From: Betaproteobacteria bacterium
GTDB taxonomy: Bacteria > Pseudomonadota > Gammaproteobacteria > Burkholderiales > Burkholderiaceae_C
Direction: 5' to 3'
DNA: 34,649 bases
NCBI GenBank assembly: GCA_009921265.1
Contig: RFYV01000033.1
Location: forward strand, 1 to 34,649
Shown: piece after piece, positions 24,229 through 33,598 of the stretch
Position numbering within the stretch: the stretch's first letter is position 1
Layout: every line of letters starts with the position of its first letter
Program-made: the position numbers and the translations under genes
The notes under the pieces: generated by a model
Told to the model about the DNA's origin: nothing
What the model saw: the letters and a program-made list of their open reading frames with translations, nothing else
Databases searched by the model: none

Positions 24229-25314
24229 ATGGTCGTTGCTGTTCATCAACTCAAAGTTCAATACCCCCATCGAAACCGTTTTGCTGTCGATGGCGTGAGC
24301 CTGCACTTAAAGTCGGGAGAGATGGGTGTGTTGATTGGCCCATCGGGTTGTGGCAAAACCACATTGCTGCGCGCTATAGCGGGGCTTGAGCCAGTAGCCA
24401 GTGGAGAAATCAAAATTCACCATGCGGTGATGAATGCCTCAGGCGTACATGTGGCGCCCGAAAAAAGAAAAATTGGCATGGTCTTTCAAGACTATGCACT
24501 ATTTCCACATCTCAATGTAGTGGACAACATTGCTTTTGGATTGCATCAATGGCCCAAAGATAAACAGCGGGTTCGCGTTCAAGAATTGTTGACATTGGTT
24601 GGGCTCGATCGTGTTGGCCTGCGCTATCCGCATGAATTGTCTGGAGGACAACAACAACGCGTAGCGCTGGCTCGCGCCTTGGCGCCTCAGCCTGAACTTT
24701 TGTTGCTCGACGAGCCGTTTTCAAACCTAGACGTGGATTTGCGAGAAAGGCTGGCGCTTGAAATTCGCGCAATCTTGAAGCAAGCAAAAACAACCGCGCT
24801 TTTTGTGACGCACGATCAACTCGAAGCATTTGCTATTGGTGATGTGATTGGCGTGATGTCAGAGGGTCAATTGCATCAATGGGACGATGCTTATAACCTC
24901 TATCACCGCCCCATAACGCGATTAGTTGCTGATTTTATTGGGCATGGTGTTTTCACGCCCGCATCGACTCAAATAGAAGGTCAACAATGGCGTGTCAAAA
25001 CATCGCTGGGCGAATTCATTGAAATGCAAGAGCCCAGCATTGAAAACAATCAAATCGTGGGTGAGTGTGATATTTTGCTAAGAGCAGACGACATCATTCA
25101 TGATGATGATGCGCCCGTTAAAGCGCAAATCATTCGCAAGTCGTTTAGAGGATCGGAGTTTTTATACACGCTTCAATTAGAAAATGGTGAAATTGTTTTG
25201 GCTCATGTGCCCAGTCATCACGATCACAAAATGGGCGAATGGATTGGTATACGCGCCCAAGTCGATCACGTCGTTACTTTCAAAAGAATCAATCAAGAGG
25301 ATCCTATCAAATGA
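24229..25314 (+). CDS. ABC transporter ATP-binding protein, iron-importer type
   Basis: A 361-residue ATPase. Walker A is GPSGCGKTT near residue 43, the Q-loop is VFQDYALFPH, the signature is LSGGQQQRVALARAL, Walker B is LLLLDEPFSNLD and the switch histidine is in FVTHDQLEA. After about residue 240 comes a TOBE-like regulatory domain, as in FbpC and other importers of the iron/thiamine/polyamine class. ATG 24229 is chosen over the frame start at 24151 because VVAVHQLKVQYP is the normal N-terminus. It is divergent from the permease and binding-protein genes, an uncommon split for this transporter. Its stop overlaps the next gene by four bases. Confidence 0.93.
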   Translation: MVVAVHQLKVQYPHRNRFAVDGVSLHLKSGEMGVLIGPSGCGKTTLLRAIAGLEPVASGEIKIHHAVMNASGVHVAPEKRKIGMVFQDYALFPHLNVVDNIAFGLHQWPKDKQRVRVQELLTLVGLDRVGLRYPHELSGGQQQRVALARALAPQPELLLLDEPFSNLDVDLRERLALEIRAILKQAKTTALFVTHDQLEAFAIGDVIGVMSEGQLHQWDDAYNLYHRPITRLVADFIGHGVFTPASTQIEGQQWRVKTSLGEFIEMQEPSIENNQIVGECDILLRADDIIHDDDAPVKAQIIRKSFRGSEFLYTLQLENGEIVLAHVPSHHDHKMGEWIGIRAQVDHVVTFKRINQEDPIK

Positions 25315-25967
25315 TGCAACTTTATTTTGGACCTGGTGCGTGCTCGTTTGTGCCGCACGCTGTATTGCAAGCCGCGGGCATTGAGTTTGAGCCTCGAATG
25401 GTTAAATTGCACAAAGGCGAGCAAAACGAGGATGCATTCAAAGCGATCAATCCACGTTCACAAGTTCCTGTATTAGTTGATGACGGCGAAGTCATTACAC
25501 AAATATTAGCCATCGTTGGCTACTTGGATAAAAAACTTGCTGGCGCAAATGTGTTGCCAACTGATGCAGTTGCACGCGCACATGCCATCGAAGCATTGTC
25601 TTGGATGAATAACACTGTGCATCCCACCTTTACGCATTTCTTTATGCCGTTTAAATTTACCAAAGACGAAACAGCTCAGGCAGAAATTAAAAAATTTGCA
25701 GCCGTTCAATACAAACAACATATGTTGGATTTACAAGCGTTGGTTGTTCGTGCAAAAGCGCAAGGTCATGAGTGGTTAACGGGCGCTCATTTTGGACCTG
25801 TTGACGCCTATGCGTTGACATTGATGCGTTGGGGAAGCATGGCGGGTGTTAACCCAACAGATGTGCCTCAACTGTGGGCGCAGATTGAAAAAACTGCAAT
25901 GCACGCGCCAGTTGCCGCAACCATTGAGAGAGAAAGACTCAAGCTCAATATGTTTAACCCCACTTAA
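25311..25967 (+). CDS. Glutathione S-transferase family protein
   Basis: A 218-residue cytosolic GST fold. The N-terminal thioredoxin-like half opens MQLYFGPGACSFVPHAVLQAAGIEFEPRMV, with a cysteine at position 11 as in beta-class enzymes, and has the glutathione-contacting NPRSQVPVLVDDGEVITQ loop. The C-terminal helical half includes HEWLTGAHFGPVDAYALTLMRW with the conserved Asp N-cap. Substrate is not predictable. The start ATG 25311 overlaps the ATPase stop by four bases (ATGA) and has AGAGGA upstream, so it is probably translated from the same message as the iron-transporter ATPase. Confidence 0.88.
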   Translation: MMQLYFGPGACSFVPHAVLQAAGIEFEPRMVKLHKGEQNEDAFKAINPRSQVPVLVDDGEVITQILAIVGYLDKKLAGANVLPTDAVARAHAIEALSWMNNTVHPTFTHFFMPFKFTKDETAQAEIKKFAAVQYKQHMLDLQALVVRAKAQGHEWLTGAHFGPVDAYALTLMRWGSMAGVNPTDVPQLWAQIEKTAMHAPVAATIERERLKLNMFNPT

Positions 25968-25992
25968 AAAATAACACGCAATTATGTTGCGT
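25966..25992 (-). terminator. Terminator at end of histidine kinase gene
   Basis: On the minus strand ACGCAA and TTGCGT pair around CATAA, followed by GTTATTTTTT. The hairpin overlaps the kinase stop codon (25982-25984) and lies between the convergent GST and kinase genes. Confidence 0.55.
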
Positions 25993-27418
25993 TTGAAAAA
26001 CGAATTGTAAATTTGGCACCCGGCATGGGTTTGCCAGGTTGTGCATCTTCCAACTCTAAAACTGCATCGTGTTTTTGAACAATTTCTACAACGATAGGTA
26101 ATCCGAGTCCCGACCCATCTGCCTCATTACCTAAAGCGCGATAAAAAGGTTGAAACACCAATTCACGCTCTGTTGCTGGAATGCCAGGCCCGTTATCTTC
26201 TACTTGCAAAACAACCACTTGACTAAAGCCATCTGACAAAACACGCGCTGTCACAATGCCTGGAGAGTCGGGTGTAGACGGTGTGTAATTAATTGCGTTA
26301 TCAATTAAATTTCTTATCAGCTCTTTGATGAGCGTGTCGTTGCCCAAAATCGTGACACCATGACTCCCTAACTCAACGCCCTCGTAGCCCAAATCAATCC
26401 GCTTTTCCATTGCACGCGGCAACGAGTCTTGTATCACTTCCATGGTGATGCTAACCAAGTCGCATGTTTGCCTTGTAATGCCTGCGCCGCCACTTTCGGC
26501 GCGAGCCAATGATAAAAGCTGATTAACGGTGTGCGTTGCGCGCACACTGGCGCGTCCAATTTGTTGAAGTGATTGTTTGAGTTCAGCTGCGCTGGACGCT
26601 TCGCGTTGAGCCAAATCAGCTTGCATGCGAAGACCCGCCAAAGGCGTTTTTAATTGATGGGCCGCATCGGCTAAAAATCTTTTTTGCGTTGCGATTGATT
26701 CTTTGAGTCGAGTTAACAAATCATTAATAGACGACACGAGTGGCGCGACCTCTAAGGGCACGACTTTATCATCTAAAGGACTTAAGTCATCCGATTTGCG
26801 AGAGCGAATACGCTCTTCAAGTTGACTCAAAGGTTTGATGCCTCGCACCAACGCCAACCAAACCAGCAATACGGCCAAAGGCAAAATAACAAATTGCGGC
26901 AACATCACGCCCTTGATAATTTCTGTTGCCAGCACCGATCTTTTTTCTAATGTTTCGGCCACTTGCACCAACGCATATTGAAACCCAGGTTGATCAATTG
27001 GCACCCATAAATAAGCCACACGAATGGGTGAGCCGCGCATTTCTGCGTCTCGCATTTGAACTTCACCAGGCGCTGGTTTTTCTTCTTGTGCAGGAAGCGG
27101 CAGATCGCGTTCGCCGCTTAAAAATTCACCGCGCACACCCAGAACTTGAAAATAAATCATGTCTACCTCATCGGCGCGCAAAATTTCTCGGGCGGGTTGA
27201 GGCAAATTAAACGAGACGCCCTTTGCATCGCTTTTGATCAATTGCGCCAATGCTTGTACGTTGTATTCGAGTGCGCGATCAAAAGGGCGGCTCGCAATAT
27301 TTTGCGCAACGAGCCATGTCAATGCCAAACTAATGGGCCACAGCAATAACAATGGGGTGAGCATCCAATCTAAAATCTCACCAAATAATGAACGCTGTTC
27401 ACGCTGAAATAATTTCAA
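25982..27418 (-). CDS. Sensor histidine kinase, TctE-like
   Basis: A 478-residue membrane kinase. Two hydrophobic segments (LLLLWPISLALTWLVAQ near residue 30 and FVILPLAVLLVWLALV near 185) enclose a periplasmic sensor domain. A HAMP-like linker leads to the phospho-acceptor motif FLADAAHQLKTPLAGLRMQADLA with His254, then the ATPase domain with NLIDNAINYTP (N box), DNGPGIP (G1) and GSGLGLPIV (G2). The architecture and N-terminal domain are like TctE, which in known cases controls tricarboxylate uptake, but no tct transport genes are in the window, so the signal is unknown. It follows its response regulator by 30 bases. Confidence 0.9.
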   Translation of the reverse strand: MKLFQREQRSLFGEILDWMLTPLLLLWPISLALTWLVAQNIASRPFDRALEYNVQALAQLIKSDAKGVSFNLPQPAREILRADEVDMIYFQVLGVRGEFLSGERDLPLPAQEEKPAPGEVQMRDAEMRGSPIRVAYLWVPIDQPGFQYALVQVAETLEKRSVLATEIIKGVMLPQFVILPLAVLLVWLALVRGIKPLSQLEERIRSRKSDDLSPLDDKVVPLEVAPLVSSINDLLTRLKESIATQKRFLADAAHQLKTPLAGLRMQADLAQREASSAAELKQSLQQIGRASVRATHTVNQLLSLARAESGGAGITRQTCDLVSITMEVIQDSLPRAMEKRIDLGYEGVELGSHGVTILGNDTLIKELIRNLIDNAINYTPSTPDSPGIVTARVLSDGFSQVVVLQVEDNGPGIPATERELVFQPFYRALGNEADGSGLGLPIVVEIVQKHDAVLELEDAQPGKPMPGAKFTIRFSNAT

Positions 27419-27448
27419 GATAAAAACAAAGCCGAATGGTGTAAAGTG

Positions 27449-28123
27449 TTAAGTGGGAATTTTTTCTAAACAGTAGCCAAGACCGCGAACCGTTGCAATA
27501 CGAATCGGTCCCTTTTCAATTTTTTTGCGTAAGCGATGAATATAAACTTCGATGGCGTTGTTGCTCACCTCTTCGCCCCATTCACAAAGACGCTCGACCA
27601 GTTGATCTTTACTCACAAGTCTGCCCGTTCGCTGCAATAACACTTCGAGCAAACCGAGTTCGCGAGCAGAAAGCTCAATCATTTTGTCGTCAATCGTGGC
27701 GACTCTTCCGGTTTGATCGTAAATGAGTGGGCCGTGTTTAATCACTGAGGTGGAGCTACCCATACCGCGTCGCGACAAGGCGCGCACGCGCGCTTCAAGT
27801 TCTTGTAACGAAAAAGGTTTGGCCATGTAATCGTCAGCGCCATAGTCGAGACCTTTGACGCGTTCTTCCACGCTATCAGCGGCGGTCAAAATTAAAACGG
27901 GGAGCGAGTTTCCTCGACTGCGCAAGCGTTTGAGCACTTCGAGTCCGTGCATTTTGGGCAAACCCAAATCAAGTATCAACAAATCAAATTCGGTAGAGGT
28001 CATAAGCGCTGCATCGGCTTCTGTGCCACTCGCGACGTGGTCAACCGCGGCGCCCGATGAGCGAAGGGTGCGCAGTAAACCGTCGGCTAAAACTTGATCA
28101 TCTTCTGCAATCAAAATGCGCAT
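27449..28123 (-). CDS. Response regulator, OmpR/PhoB type, TctD-like
   Basis: A 224-residue regulator. The receiver domain begins MRILIAEDD with the acidic pair, has the phospho-acceptor Asp52 in LILDLGLP, the switch threonine in VLILTAAD and the lysine in YMAKPFS. The C-terminal winged helix shows LSARELGLLEVLLQR and the recognition region SNNAIEVYIHRLRKKI, then GLGYCL. ATG 28123 is preferred over a frame extending to 28144 because an AGGAGA lies five bases upstream. Co-transcribed with the kinase and probably with the MarR gene 47 bases upstream. Confidence 0.94.
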   Translation of the reverse strand: MRILIAEDDQVLADGLLRTLRSSGAAVDHVASGTEADAALMTSTEFDLLILDLGLPKMHGLEVLKRLRSRGNSLPVLILTAADSVEERVKGLDYGADDYMAKPFSLQELEARVRALSRRGMGSSTSVIKHGPLIYDQTGRVATIDDKMIELSARELGLLEVLLQRTGRLVSKDQLVERLCEWGEEVSNNAIEVYIHRLRKKIEKGPIRIATVRGLGYCLEKIPT

Positions 28124-28170
28124 GATTGTCTCCTGTGCATCCAATTATGGGAGTCATTCTAGACTTTGTT

Positions 28171-28650
28171 TTAACTTTGAATATACGCTTCTAACCCTAA
28201 GGACACCACAGTAGCAACCTCAATACCCACCTCTTGTTTGAATTCGGCTTCGGCTTGTGCAACGGCCGACTCAAAAGCACGCAACCAAGCCAAGCCTGTT
28301 TCCGTAAAACAAATCAATTTGGCTCGTGCGTCAATGGGGTCTTCTTGTTTAATCACCAACCCCCAAGCCTCGCATTGCGTCACCAATTCACCCATGGCTT
28401 GTTTGGTCATGCCCGCACGACTGGCTAATTCATTGAGTCGAGAGCCTTTGAGTGAAAGATGACGTGTGATGTGAACGTGTGCGGCACTCACTTGCGAGCG
28501 CGCTGCCAAATTGGACAATGCCAGAGGCACGTCGATGTTGTGCGACATCAAATACAGCACGCGTTCGTCAAAGCGACGCATGGCGTGCCCCAGCAAACGG
28601 CCGAGGTGAATTTGACGCCAGTCTTGTTGTTGTGGGTGGAATTGGATCAC
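28171..28650 (-). CDS. MarR-family transcriptional regulator
   Basis: About 159 residues with a MarR-type winged helix: SAAHVHITRHLSLKGSRLNELASRAGMTKQAMGELVTQCEAWGLVIKQEDPIDARAKLICFTETG covers the recognition helix and the beta wing. No cofactor-binding signature was recognised. The start is uncertain: GTG 28650 and TTG 28668 are the only options before the conserved DWRQIHLGRLLGHAMRRF, and neither has a good ribosome-binding site. A TATATA box ends just before the GTG, so a leaderless message is possible. It is divergent from recA and upstream of the two-component pair. Its targets are unknown; regulation of the adjacent genes is a guess from position. Confidence 0.85.
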   Translation of the reverse strand: MIQFHPQQQDWRQIHLGRLLGHAMRRFDERVLYLMSHNIDVPLALSNLAARSQVSAAHVHITRHLSLKGSRLNELASRAGMTKQAMGELVTQCEAWGLVIKQEDPIDARAKLICFTETGLAWLRAFESAVAQAEAEFKQEVGIEVATVVSLGLEAYIQS

Positions 28651-28716
28651 CTTTATATAGTAAGGCAAACTGACTAAAAAAAGGCTTTACAACTTTCCAT
28701 ATTTTGATTTAAAGTA

Positions 28717-28732
28717 CTGTTTATGTATCCAG
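28717..28732 (+). promoter_or_regulatory. LexA/SOS box upstream of recA
   Basis: CTGT-TTATGTAT-CCAG matches the LexA consensus CTGT-N8-ACAG at seven of the eight defined positions. It is about 60 bases before the recA ATG. A TTGATT at 28704-28709 and a TATCCA at 28726-28731, 16 bases apart, form a possible promoter that the site overlaps, as expected for LexA repression. LexA itself is not in the window. Confidence 0.75.
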
Positions 28733-28790
28733 CCTGTGTTTTGAGCCAGTGGATTTTGTTGTTAACTTGTTGAATTAAAAGGAAATCGAT

Positions 28791-29837
28791 ATGGACGCAG
28801 CCGTCAAAACCGCCGCTCAAGTCAGCGAAAAGAGCAAAGCCCTTCAAGCCGCCTTGTCACAAATTGAAAAACAGTTTGGCAAAGGCACCATCATGCGCTT
28901 GGGCGCCGATGAAGTTATTGAAGATATTCAAGTGGTTTCAACAGGCTCCTTAGGGCTTGATATTGCTTTAGGCGTTGGCGGTTTGCCACGTGGTCGCGTC
29001 ATTGAAATTTATGGTCCAGAGTCATCAGGCAAAACAACGCTCACATTGCAAGTCATTGCAGAAATGCAAAAACAAGCAGGCAACTGCGCGTTCATCGACG
29101 CAGAACATGCCTTGGATGTTCAATACGCACAAAAACTTGGCGTCAATTTACAAGAGCTCCTGATTTCACAACCCGACACAGGCGAGCAAGCACTCGAAAT
29201 TGTGGACAGCTTGGTTCGATCAGGTGCTGTTGATCTCATCGTGATTGACTCGGTTGCAGCGCTCACGCCAAAGGCCGAACTCGAAGGTGAAATGGGAGAC
29301 TCCTTGCCTGGTTTGCAAGCGCGACTCATGAGTCAAGCATTGCGCAAACTCACAGCCACCATCAAAAAAACCAATTGCATGGTTATTTTTATCAATCAAA
29401 TTCGCATGAAAATTGGTGTGATGTTTGGTTCTCCCGAAACCACAACGGGTGGCAATGCGCTCAAGTTTTACGCGTCCGTTCGTTTGGATATTCGTCGCAC
29501 TGGCACCATCAAAAGAGGTGAAGAGGCCATTGGCAACGAAACCAAAGTCAAAGTAGTCAAAAACAAAGTAGCGCCTCCCTTTAAAACAGCAGAGTTTGAT
29601 ATTTTGTTTGGTGAAGGCATCAGCAGACATGGTGAAATTATCGACATGGGTGTTGAGGCTCGCATCGTCGACAAATCAGGTGCATGGTATGCCTACAACG
29701 GTGAAAAAATTGGACAAGGTCGAGACAATGCGCGTGAATTCTTGCGTGAAAATGCGGCACTTTCATTTGAAATAGAAAACCGTGTGCGTGAGTCCCTAGG
29801 GATTCCATTGCTCGCACAAGAAGTCACCGAGTCTTAA
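28791..29837 (+). CDS. recA: Recombinase RecA
   Basis: RecA forms filaments on single-stranded DNA, carries out strand exchange and triggers LexA self-cleavage. The 348-residue protein has the N-terminal [18 protein letters not shown], Walker [10 protein letters not shown] (75-83), Walker [11 protein letters not shown], loop L1 [27 protein letters not shown] segment, loop L2 region [33 protein letters not shown] segment and a C-terminal domain. AAGGAA precedes ATG 28791. The C-terminal tail ([12 protein letters not shown]) is acidic but short. It is intact, in contrast to dprA, whose product would load it on incoming DNA. Confidence 0.98.
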   Translation: MDAAVKTAAQVSEKSKALQAALSQIEKQFGKGTIMRLGADEVIEDIQVVSTGSLGLDIALGVGGLPRGRVIEIYGPESSGKTTLTLQVIAEMQKQAGNCAFIDAEHALDVQYAQKLGVNLQELLISQPDTGEQALEIVDSLVRSGAVDLIVIDSVAALTPKAELEGEMGDSLPGLQARLMSQALRKLTATIKKTNCMVIFINQIRMKIGVMFGSPETTTGGNALKFYASVRLDIRRTGTIKRGEEAIGNETKVKVVKNKVAPPFKTAEFDILFGEGISRHGEIIDMGVEARIVDKSGAWYAYNGEKIGQGRDNAREFLRENAALSFEIENRVRESLGIPLLAQEVTES

Positions 29838-29847
29838 CTCAATCAAG

Positions 29848-30321
29848 ATGCGCGCGCTAACTCTGTCACTCAAAGGGCGCGCGCTTCGCTTGCTTTCGCA
29901 ACGTGAACACTCACGCTATGAGTTGGAACAAAAACTCAAACCACACGAAATGCACGAGGGCGAATTAAAAAAAGCCCTAGACACCTTAGAAGAAAAAGGC
30001 TTTATCAGCGAGTTGCGCGTGATGGAGTCGGTTGTTTACCAAAAAGGCGTCAAGCTTGGCGCCCTACGTATCAAACAAGAATTACAAAATAAAAAAATCG
30101 CCCAGCCACTCATTGTGCAAGCAATGGCGCAACTCAAAGAAACAGAACTATCGCGCGCACAAAAATTATGGAAACGAAACTATGGAGAGCCTGCCAAAGA
30201 CAGCAAAGAAAAGGCAAAACAAATTCGATTTTTATTAAGCCGAGGTTTTGACGCGCAAGTGATTAGAAAAATAATTTCCGACGTTGATCGATACGATGGG
30301 GACCTCAGCGCATTAGATTAA
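29848..30321 (+). CDS. recX: Regulatory protein RecX
   Basis: RecX binds and limits RecA filaments. The 157-residue protein is helical and basic with the three-repeat RecX pattern: [40 protein letters not shown] and the late [20 protein letters not shown]. It starts ten bases after the recA stop, so both are read from the SOS-controlled message. Its stop codon overlaps the argC stop on the opposite strand. Confidence 0.95.
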   Translation: MRALTLSLKGRALRLLSQREHSRYELEQKLKPHEMHEGELKKALDTLEEKGFISELRVMESVVYQKGVKLGALRIKQELQNKKIAQPLIVQAMAQLKETELSRAQKLWKRNYGEPAKDSKEKAKQIRFLLSRGFDAQVIRKIISDVDRYDGDLSALD

Positions 30322-31244
30322 AGCCCCAACATCAACTTCAAATTTTGAACCGCTGCACCGCTCGCGCCCTTGCCTAAGTTATCCAATCTGGCAATCAAAA
30401 CAGCATGTCGATAAGCCTCATTAGCAAAAACACGCAACTCCATCAAGTTGGTGTGATTTAACGCCTGCGCACTCATTTTCAAATCAGACGTCACATCACA
30501 AACATTGACACAAGGGTTGCTCGGATCGTTGCTTAACGCATAGTGTTTCAAAAGCGCATCATGTAAATCAGCGGCTTTGGGTTTGCCAGGCAAAGCATCC
30601 AAATGCAAAGGCAGATGAACCAACATGCCTTGATCAAAATTACCAACCGACGGAATAAAAATAGGCCGGCACGTCAAACCTGTGTACGCCATGATTTCTG
30701 GCAAATGCTTGTGCGAGAGACCCAGCGCATATGATTCAAACAACGGTGCTTGGCCCGCCTCATAGGCTTCGATCATGCTGCGACCGCCGCCCGAATAACC
30801 GCTCACAGAGGGCAAACTGAGTGCAAAATCTTTTGGAATCAAGCCCGCATCGACCAAAGGACGAATAAGCGCAATCGCGCCAGTGGCATAGCAACCCGGA
30901 TTGGCGACCCTTTGAGCGCTAAAAATGGCTTGGCGTTGGCCAGTCGCCATTTCCGCAAATCCGAAAACCCAGTCCTTTTGAGTGCGGTGCGCGGTTGATG
31001 CGTCGATGATTCGCGGTTTTTGACCCTCAATGGCGTCAATCATGGCAACCGATTCGCGCGCAGCATCGTCGTGCAAGCACAAAATCACTAAATTGGCTTG
31101 GGCCATCAAGGCCTTTTTAGTTGCTGAATCTTTGCGCAATTCATGGGGGATGCTTATCAATTCGACATCCCGCAACAAGGCCAAACGCTCCCGAATCTGT
31201 AGACCCGTGGTACCGGCCTCGCCGTCTATAAAAACCTTTGGCAT
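30318..31244 (-). CDS. argC: N-acetyl-gamma-glutamyl-phosphate reductase, type 2
   Basis: ArgC reduces N-acetylglutamyl phosphate to the semialdehyde with NADPH in arginine synthesis. This is the short (type 2) form, 308 residues from [21 protein letters not shown], with the NADP-binding GxxGxxG variant at the N-terminus, the catalytic Cys118 in [13 protein letters not shown] and [17 protein letters not shown], and the substrate-side HKHLPEI. Codons upstream to 31328 do not resemble the family. It is convergent with recX (three-base overlap of stop codons) and divergent from sucC. No other arginine genes are near. Confidence 0.95.
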   Translation of the reverse strand: MPKVFIDGEAGTTGLQIRERLALLRDVELISIPHELRKDSATKKALMAQANLVILCLHDDAARESVAMIDAIEGQKPRIIDASTAHRTQKDWVFGFAEMATGQRQAIFSAQRVANPGCYATGAIALIRPLVDAGLIPKDFALSLPSVSGYSGGGRSMIEAYEAGQAPLFESYALGLSHKHLPEIMAYTGLTCRPIFIPSVGNFDQGMLVHLPLHLDALPGKPKAADLHDALLKHYALSNDPSNPCVNVCDVTSDLKMSAQALNHTNLMELRVFANEAYRHAVLIARLDNLGKGASGAAVQNLKLMLGL

Positions 31245-31267
31245 GTATACACCCTCAAAATCTTGAT

Positions 31268-31302
31268 CAAACTGTCCCAACTGTAAGCGAAAGAACAGTT
31301 TG
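31268..31302. repeat. Inverted repeat between argC and sucC
   Basis: CAAACTGT (31268-31275) and ACAGTTTG (31295-31302) are perfect inverted repeats with 19 bases between, 24 bases before the argC start. A CTGT inside the spacer adds partial symmetry. It may be an operator of the divergent promoters; no regulator is suggested by the sequence. Confidence 0.3.
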
Positions 31303-31412
31303 GTGCATCGCAACATGATACATTTCACGCCGGCTTATGGCATTCTTTCAGCTGATATTTGTTGTCACTGAATCCATTTGAAACAACTCAATCCTTTCCC
31401 AAGAGAGCGCTT

Positions 31413-32573
31413 ATGAAAATTCATGAATACCAAGGCAAGGAAATCTTGCGTCAGTTTGGTGTACCCGTACCGCAAGGCATTCACGCATTCACAGTTCAAG
31501 AGGCAGTAGAAGCTGCGCAAAAACTCGGCGGTCCAGTATGGGTGGTCAAAGCGCAAATTCATGCGGGCGGTCGCGGCAAAGGCGGTGGCGTCAAGCTTGC
31601 GCGATCCATTGATGAAGTCAAAAAATTAGCGACAGAAATTTTGGGCATGCAACTCATTACGCATCAAACAGGCGCAATGGGTCAAAAAGTCAGACGTCTT
31701 TTAATTGAAGATGGCGCAGATATCAAAAAAGAATATTACGCATCGTTGGTCACCGATCGTGGCACACAAAAAGTGGCCTTGATGGCGTCCTCCGAAGGCG
31801 GCATGGACATAGAAGAAGTGGCGCATGCAACACCAGAAAAAATCATCAAAGTATTTATTGATCCATTGATTGGATTGACTGATTCAGATGCAACAACCAT
31901 TGCAAACGGAATTGGTGTTCCAAGTACATCTACCGCGCAAGCCGTTGATGTATTTAAAAAGTTGTATCAGGTTTACATGCAAACCGATGCATCATTGGTT
32001 GAAATCAATCCTTTGATCCTTGAAGGCAACGGCAACATCAAAGCCTTGGATGCAAAATTTAATTTTGATAGCAACGCTTTGTTTAGGCATCCTGAAATTG
32101 TTGCTTTGCGCGATCTCGATGAAGAAGATCCAGCAGAAATTGAAGCGTCCAAATTTGATTTGGCCTACATCAGTTTGGATGGAAATATTGGTTGTTTGGT
32201 TAATGGTGCGGGTTTGGCCATGGCCACCATGGACACGATCAAATTATTTGGTGCAGAACCTGCTAATTTTCTCGATGTGGGCGGTGGTGCTACACCAGAA
32301 AAAGTAACAGAAGCATTCAAAATCATGCTTAAAAATCCAAAAGTAAAAGCCATCTTGGTTAATATTTTTGGTGGCATTATGAAATGCGACACGATTGCGC
32401 ACGGAGTGATCACCGCATGTAAAGCAGTTAATTTATCGGTTCCATTGGTGGTGCGTATGAAAGGCACCAACGAAGACTTAGGCAAAAAAATGTTGGCAGA
32501 TTCTGGCCTTCCCATCATCAGTGCAGACACCATGGCACAAGCGGCACAAAAAGTGGTCGCGGCACTCAAATAA
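31413..32573 (+). CDS. sucC: Succinate--CoA ligase, beta subunit
   Basis: The beta subunit of succinyl-CoA synthetase, carrying the nucleotide-grasp domain. The 386-residue protein begins [22 protein letters not shown] and has [20 protein letters not shown], the LVEINPLIL acidic metal site, the [19 protein letters not shown] block and [13 protein letters not shown] with the C-terminal [18 protein letters not shown] segment. Start ATG 31413 has AGAGAG upstream; the open frame from 31359 is not used. It is followed by sucD after nine bases. Confidence 0.97.
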   Translation: MKIHEYQGKEILRQFGVPVPQGIHAFTVQEAVEAAQKLGGPVWVVKAQIHAGGRGKGGGVKLARSIDEVKKLATEILGMQLITHQTGAMGQKVRRLLIEDGADIKKEYYASLVTDRGTQKVALMASSEGGMDIEEVAHATPEKIIKVFIDPLIGLTDSDATTIANGIGVPSTSTAQAVDVFKKLYQVYMQTDASLVEINPLILEGNGNIKALDAKFNFDSNALFRHPEIVALRDLDEEDPAEIEASKFDLAYISLDGNIGCLVNGAGLAMATMDTIKLFGAEPANFLDVGGGATPEKVTEAFKIMLKNPKVKAILVNIFGGIMKCDTIAHGVITACKAVNLSVPLVVRMKGTNEDLGKKMLADSGLPIISADTMAQAAQKVVAALK

Positions 32574-32582
32574 GGAAATCAC

Positions 32583-33476
32583 ATGTCAATCTATATCAAT
32601 AAAAACACCAAGGTCATCACACAAGGCATCACCGGCAAAACTGGGCAATTTCATACCGAAAAATGTCAAGAATATGCCAACGGAAAAAATTGTTTTGTCG
32701 CTGGTGTCAATCCCAAAAAAGCGGGCGAATCCATTTTTAATATTCCAATCTATGCATCCGTCAAAGAAGCCGCGCATCAAACAGGCGCAACTGTTTCTGT
32801 GATTTATGTACCACCTGCAGGTGCAGCGTCTGCGATATGGGAAGCGGTTGAGGCCGATTTGGATTTGGCCATCTGCATCACCGAAGGTATACCTGTTCGC
32901 GACATGCTCGAAGTGCGCAACAAAATGATCGCCAAAGAAGCTGCGGGCGGGAAACGTACTTTGTTGCTAGGCCCTAATTGCCCTGGACTAATCACGCCTG
33001 ATGAAATCAAAATTGGGATCATGCCAGGACACATTCATCGCAAAGGTCGTATCGGCGTTGTTTCTCGCTCGGGCACGCTCACCTATGAGGCGGTTGCACA
33101 ACTCACCGAAATCGGCTTGGGACAAACAAGTGCAGTGGGCATTGGTGGCGACCCCATCAACGGTTTGAAGCACATTGAAGTGATGAAAGCATTCAATGAC
33201 GACCCAGAAACGGATGCTGTCATCATGATTGGCGAAATTGGCGGGCCCGATGAGGCGATTGCTGCGCAGTGGTGCAAAGCCAACATGAAAAAACCTATCG
33301 TTGGCTTTATCGCGGGTGTTACAGCGCCTGCAGGCAAACGAATGGGCCACGCTGGCGCTCTTATTTCGGGCGGCGCTGATACTGCAGAGGCCAAATTGGC
33401 CATCATGGAGGAGTGTGGCTTTAAGGTCACGCGCAATCCGTCCGAGATGGGCAAGTTGCTCAAGGCTTTGCTGTAA
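32583..33476 (+). CDS. sucD: Succinate--CoA ligase, alpha subunit
   Basis: The alpha subunit binds CoA and carries the phosphohistidine of the reaction. The 297-residue protein has TKVITQGITGKTGQFHTEKC at the N-terminus (CoA-binding), LLLGPNCPGLITP, the IGVVSRSGTLTYEA phosphate loop, IGGDPINGL and the active histidine His256 in GKRMGHAGALISGG. It completes the sucCD operon for the TCA cycle step between succinyl-CoA and succinate. Confidence 0.97.
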   Translation: MSIYINKNTKVITQGITGKTGQFHTEKCQEYANGKNCFVAGVNPKKAGESIFNIPIYASVKEAAHQTGATVSVIYVPPAGAASAIWEAVEADLDLAICITEGIPVRDMLEVRNKMIAKEAAGGKRTLLLGPNCPGLITPDEIKIGIMPGHIHRKGRIGVVSRSGTLTYEAVAQLTEIGLGQTSAVGIGGDPINGLKHIEVMKAFNDDPETDAVIMIGEIGGPDEAIAAQWCKANMKKPIVGFIAGVTAPAGKRMGHAGALISGGADTAEAKLAIMEECGFKVTRNPSEMGKLLKALL

Positions 33477-33501
33477 GCAATCAACGATATCCGCATTTCT
33501 A

Positions 33502-33566
33502 CGAACAGTGGATACGCCCAACGGGCGTTAAACTGTTCGGTTGCGTGGCTTGGAGCTTTTAGCCAC
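33502..33566 (+). ncRNA. Two-hairpin structured leader before terC
   Basis: CGAACAGT (33502-33509) pairs perfectly with ACTGTTCG (33532-33539), and inside it ACGCCC pairs with GGGCGT around AAC. A second hairpin joins GTGGCT (33545-33550) and AGCCAC (33561-33566). The block lies between sucD and the terC ribosome-binding site and lacks a T tract, so it is not a simple terminator. It could be an mRNA leader or a small-RNA structure. I do not see the conserved core of the manganese (yybP-ykoY) riboswitch known for some terC-type genes. Confidence 0.4.
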
Positions 33567-33598
33567 AGTGATTGCTATTTATATTTGGAGAGAACCGC

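Noticed and set aside
33480-33598. Manganese riboswitch of the yybP-ykoY class before terC
   Set aside because: Hairpins are present, but the conserved loop sequences of that class could not be found.
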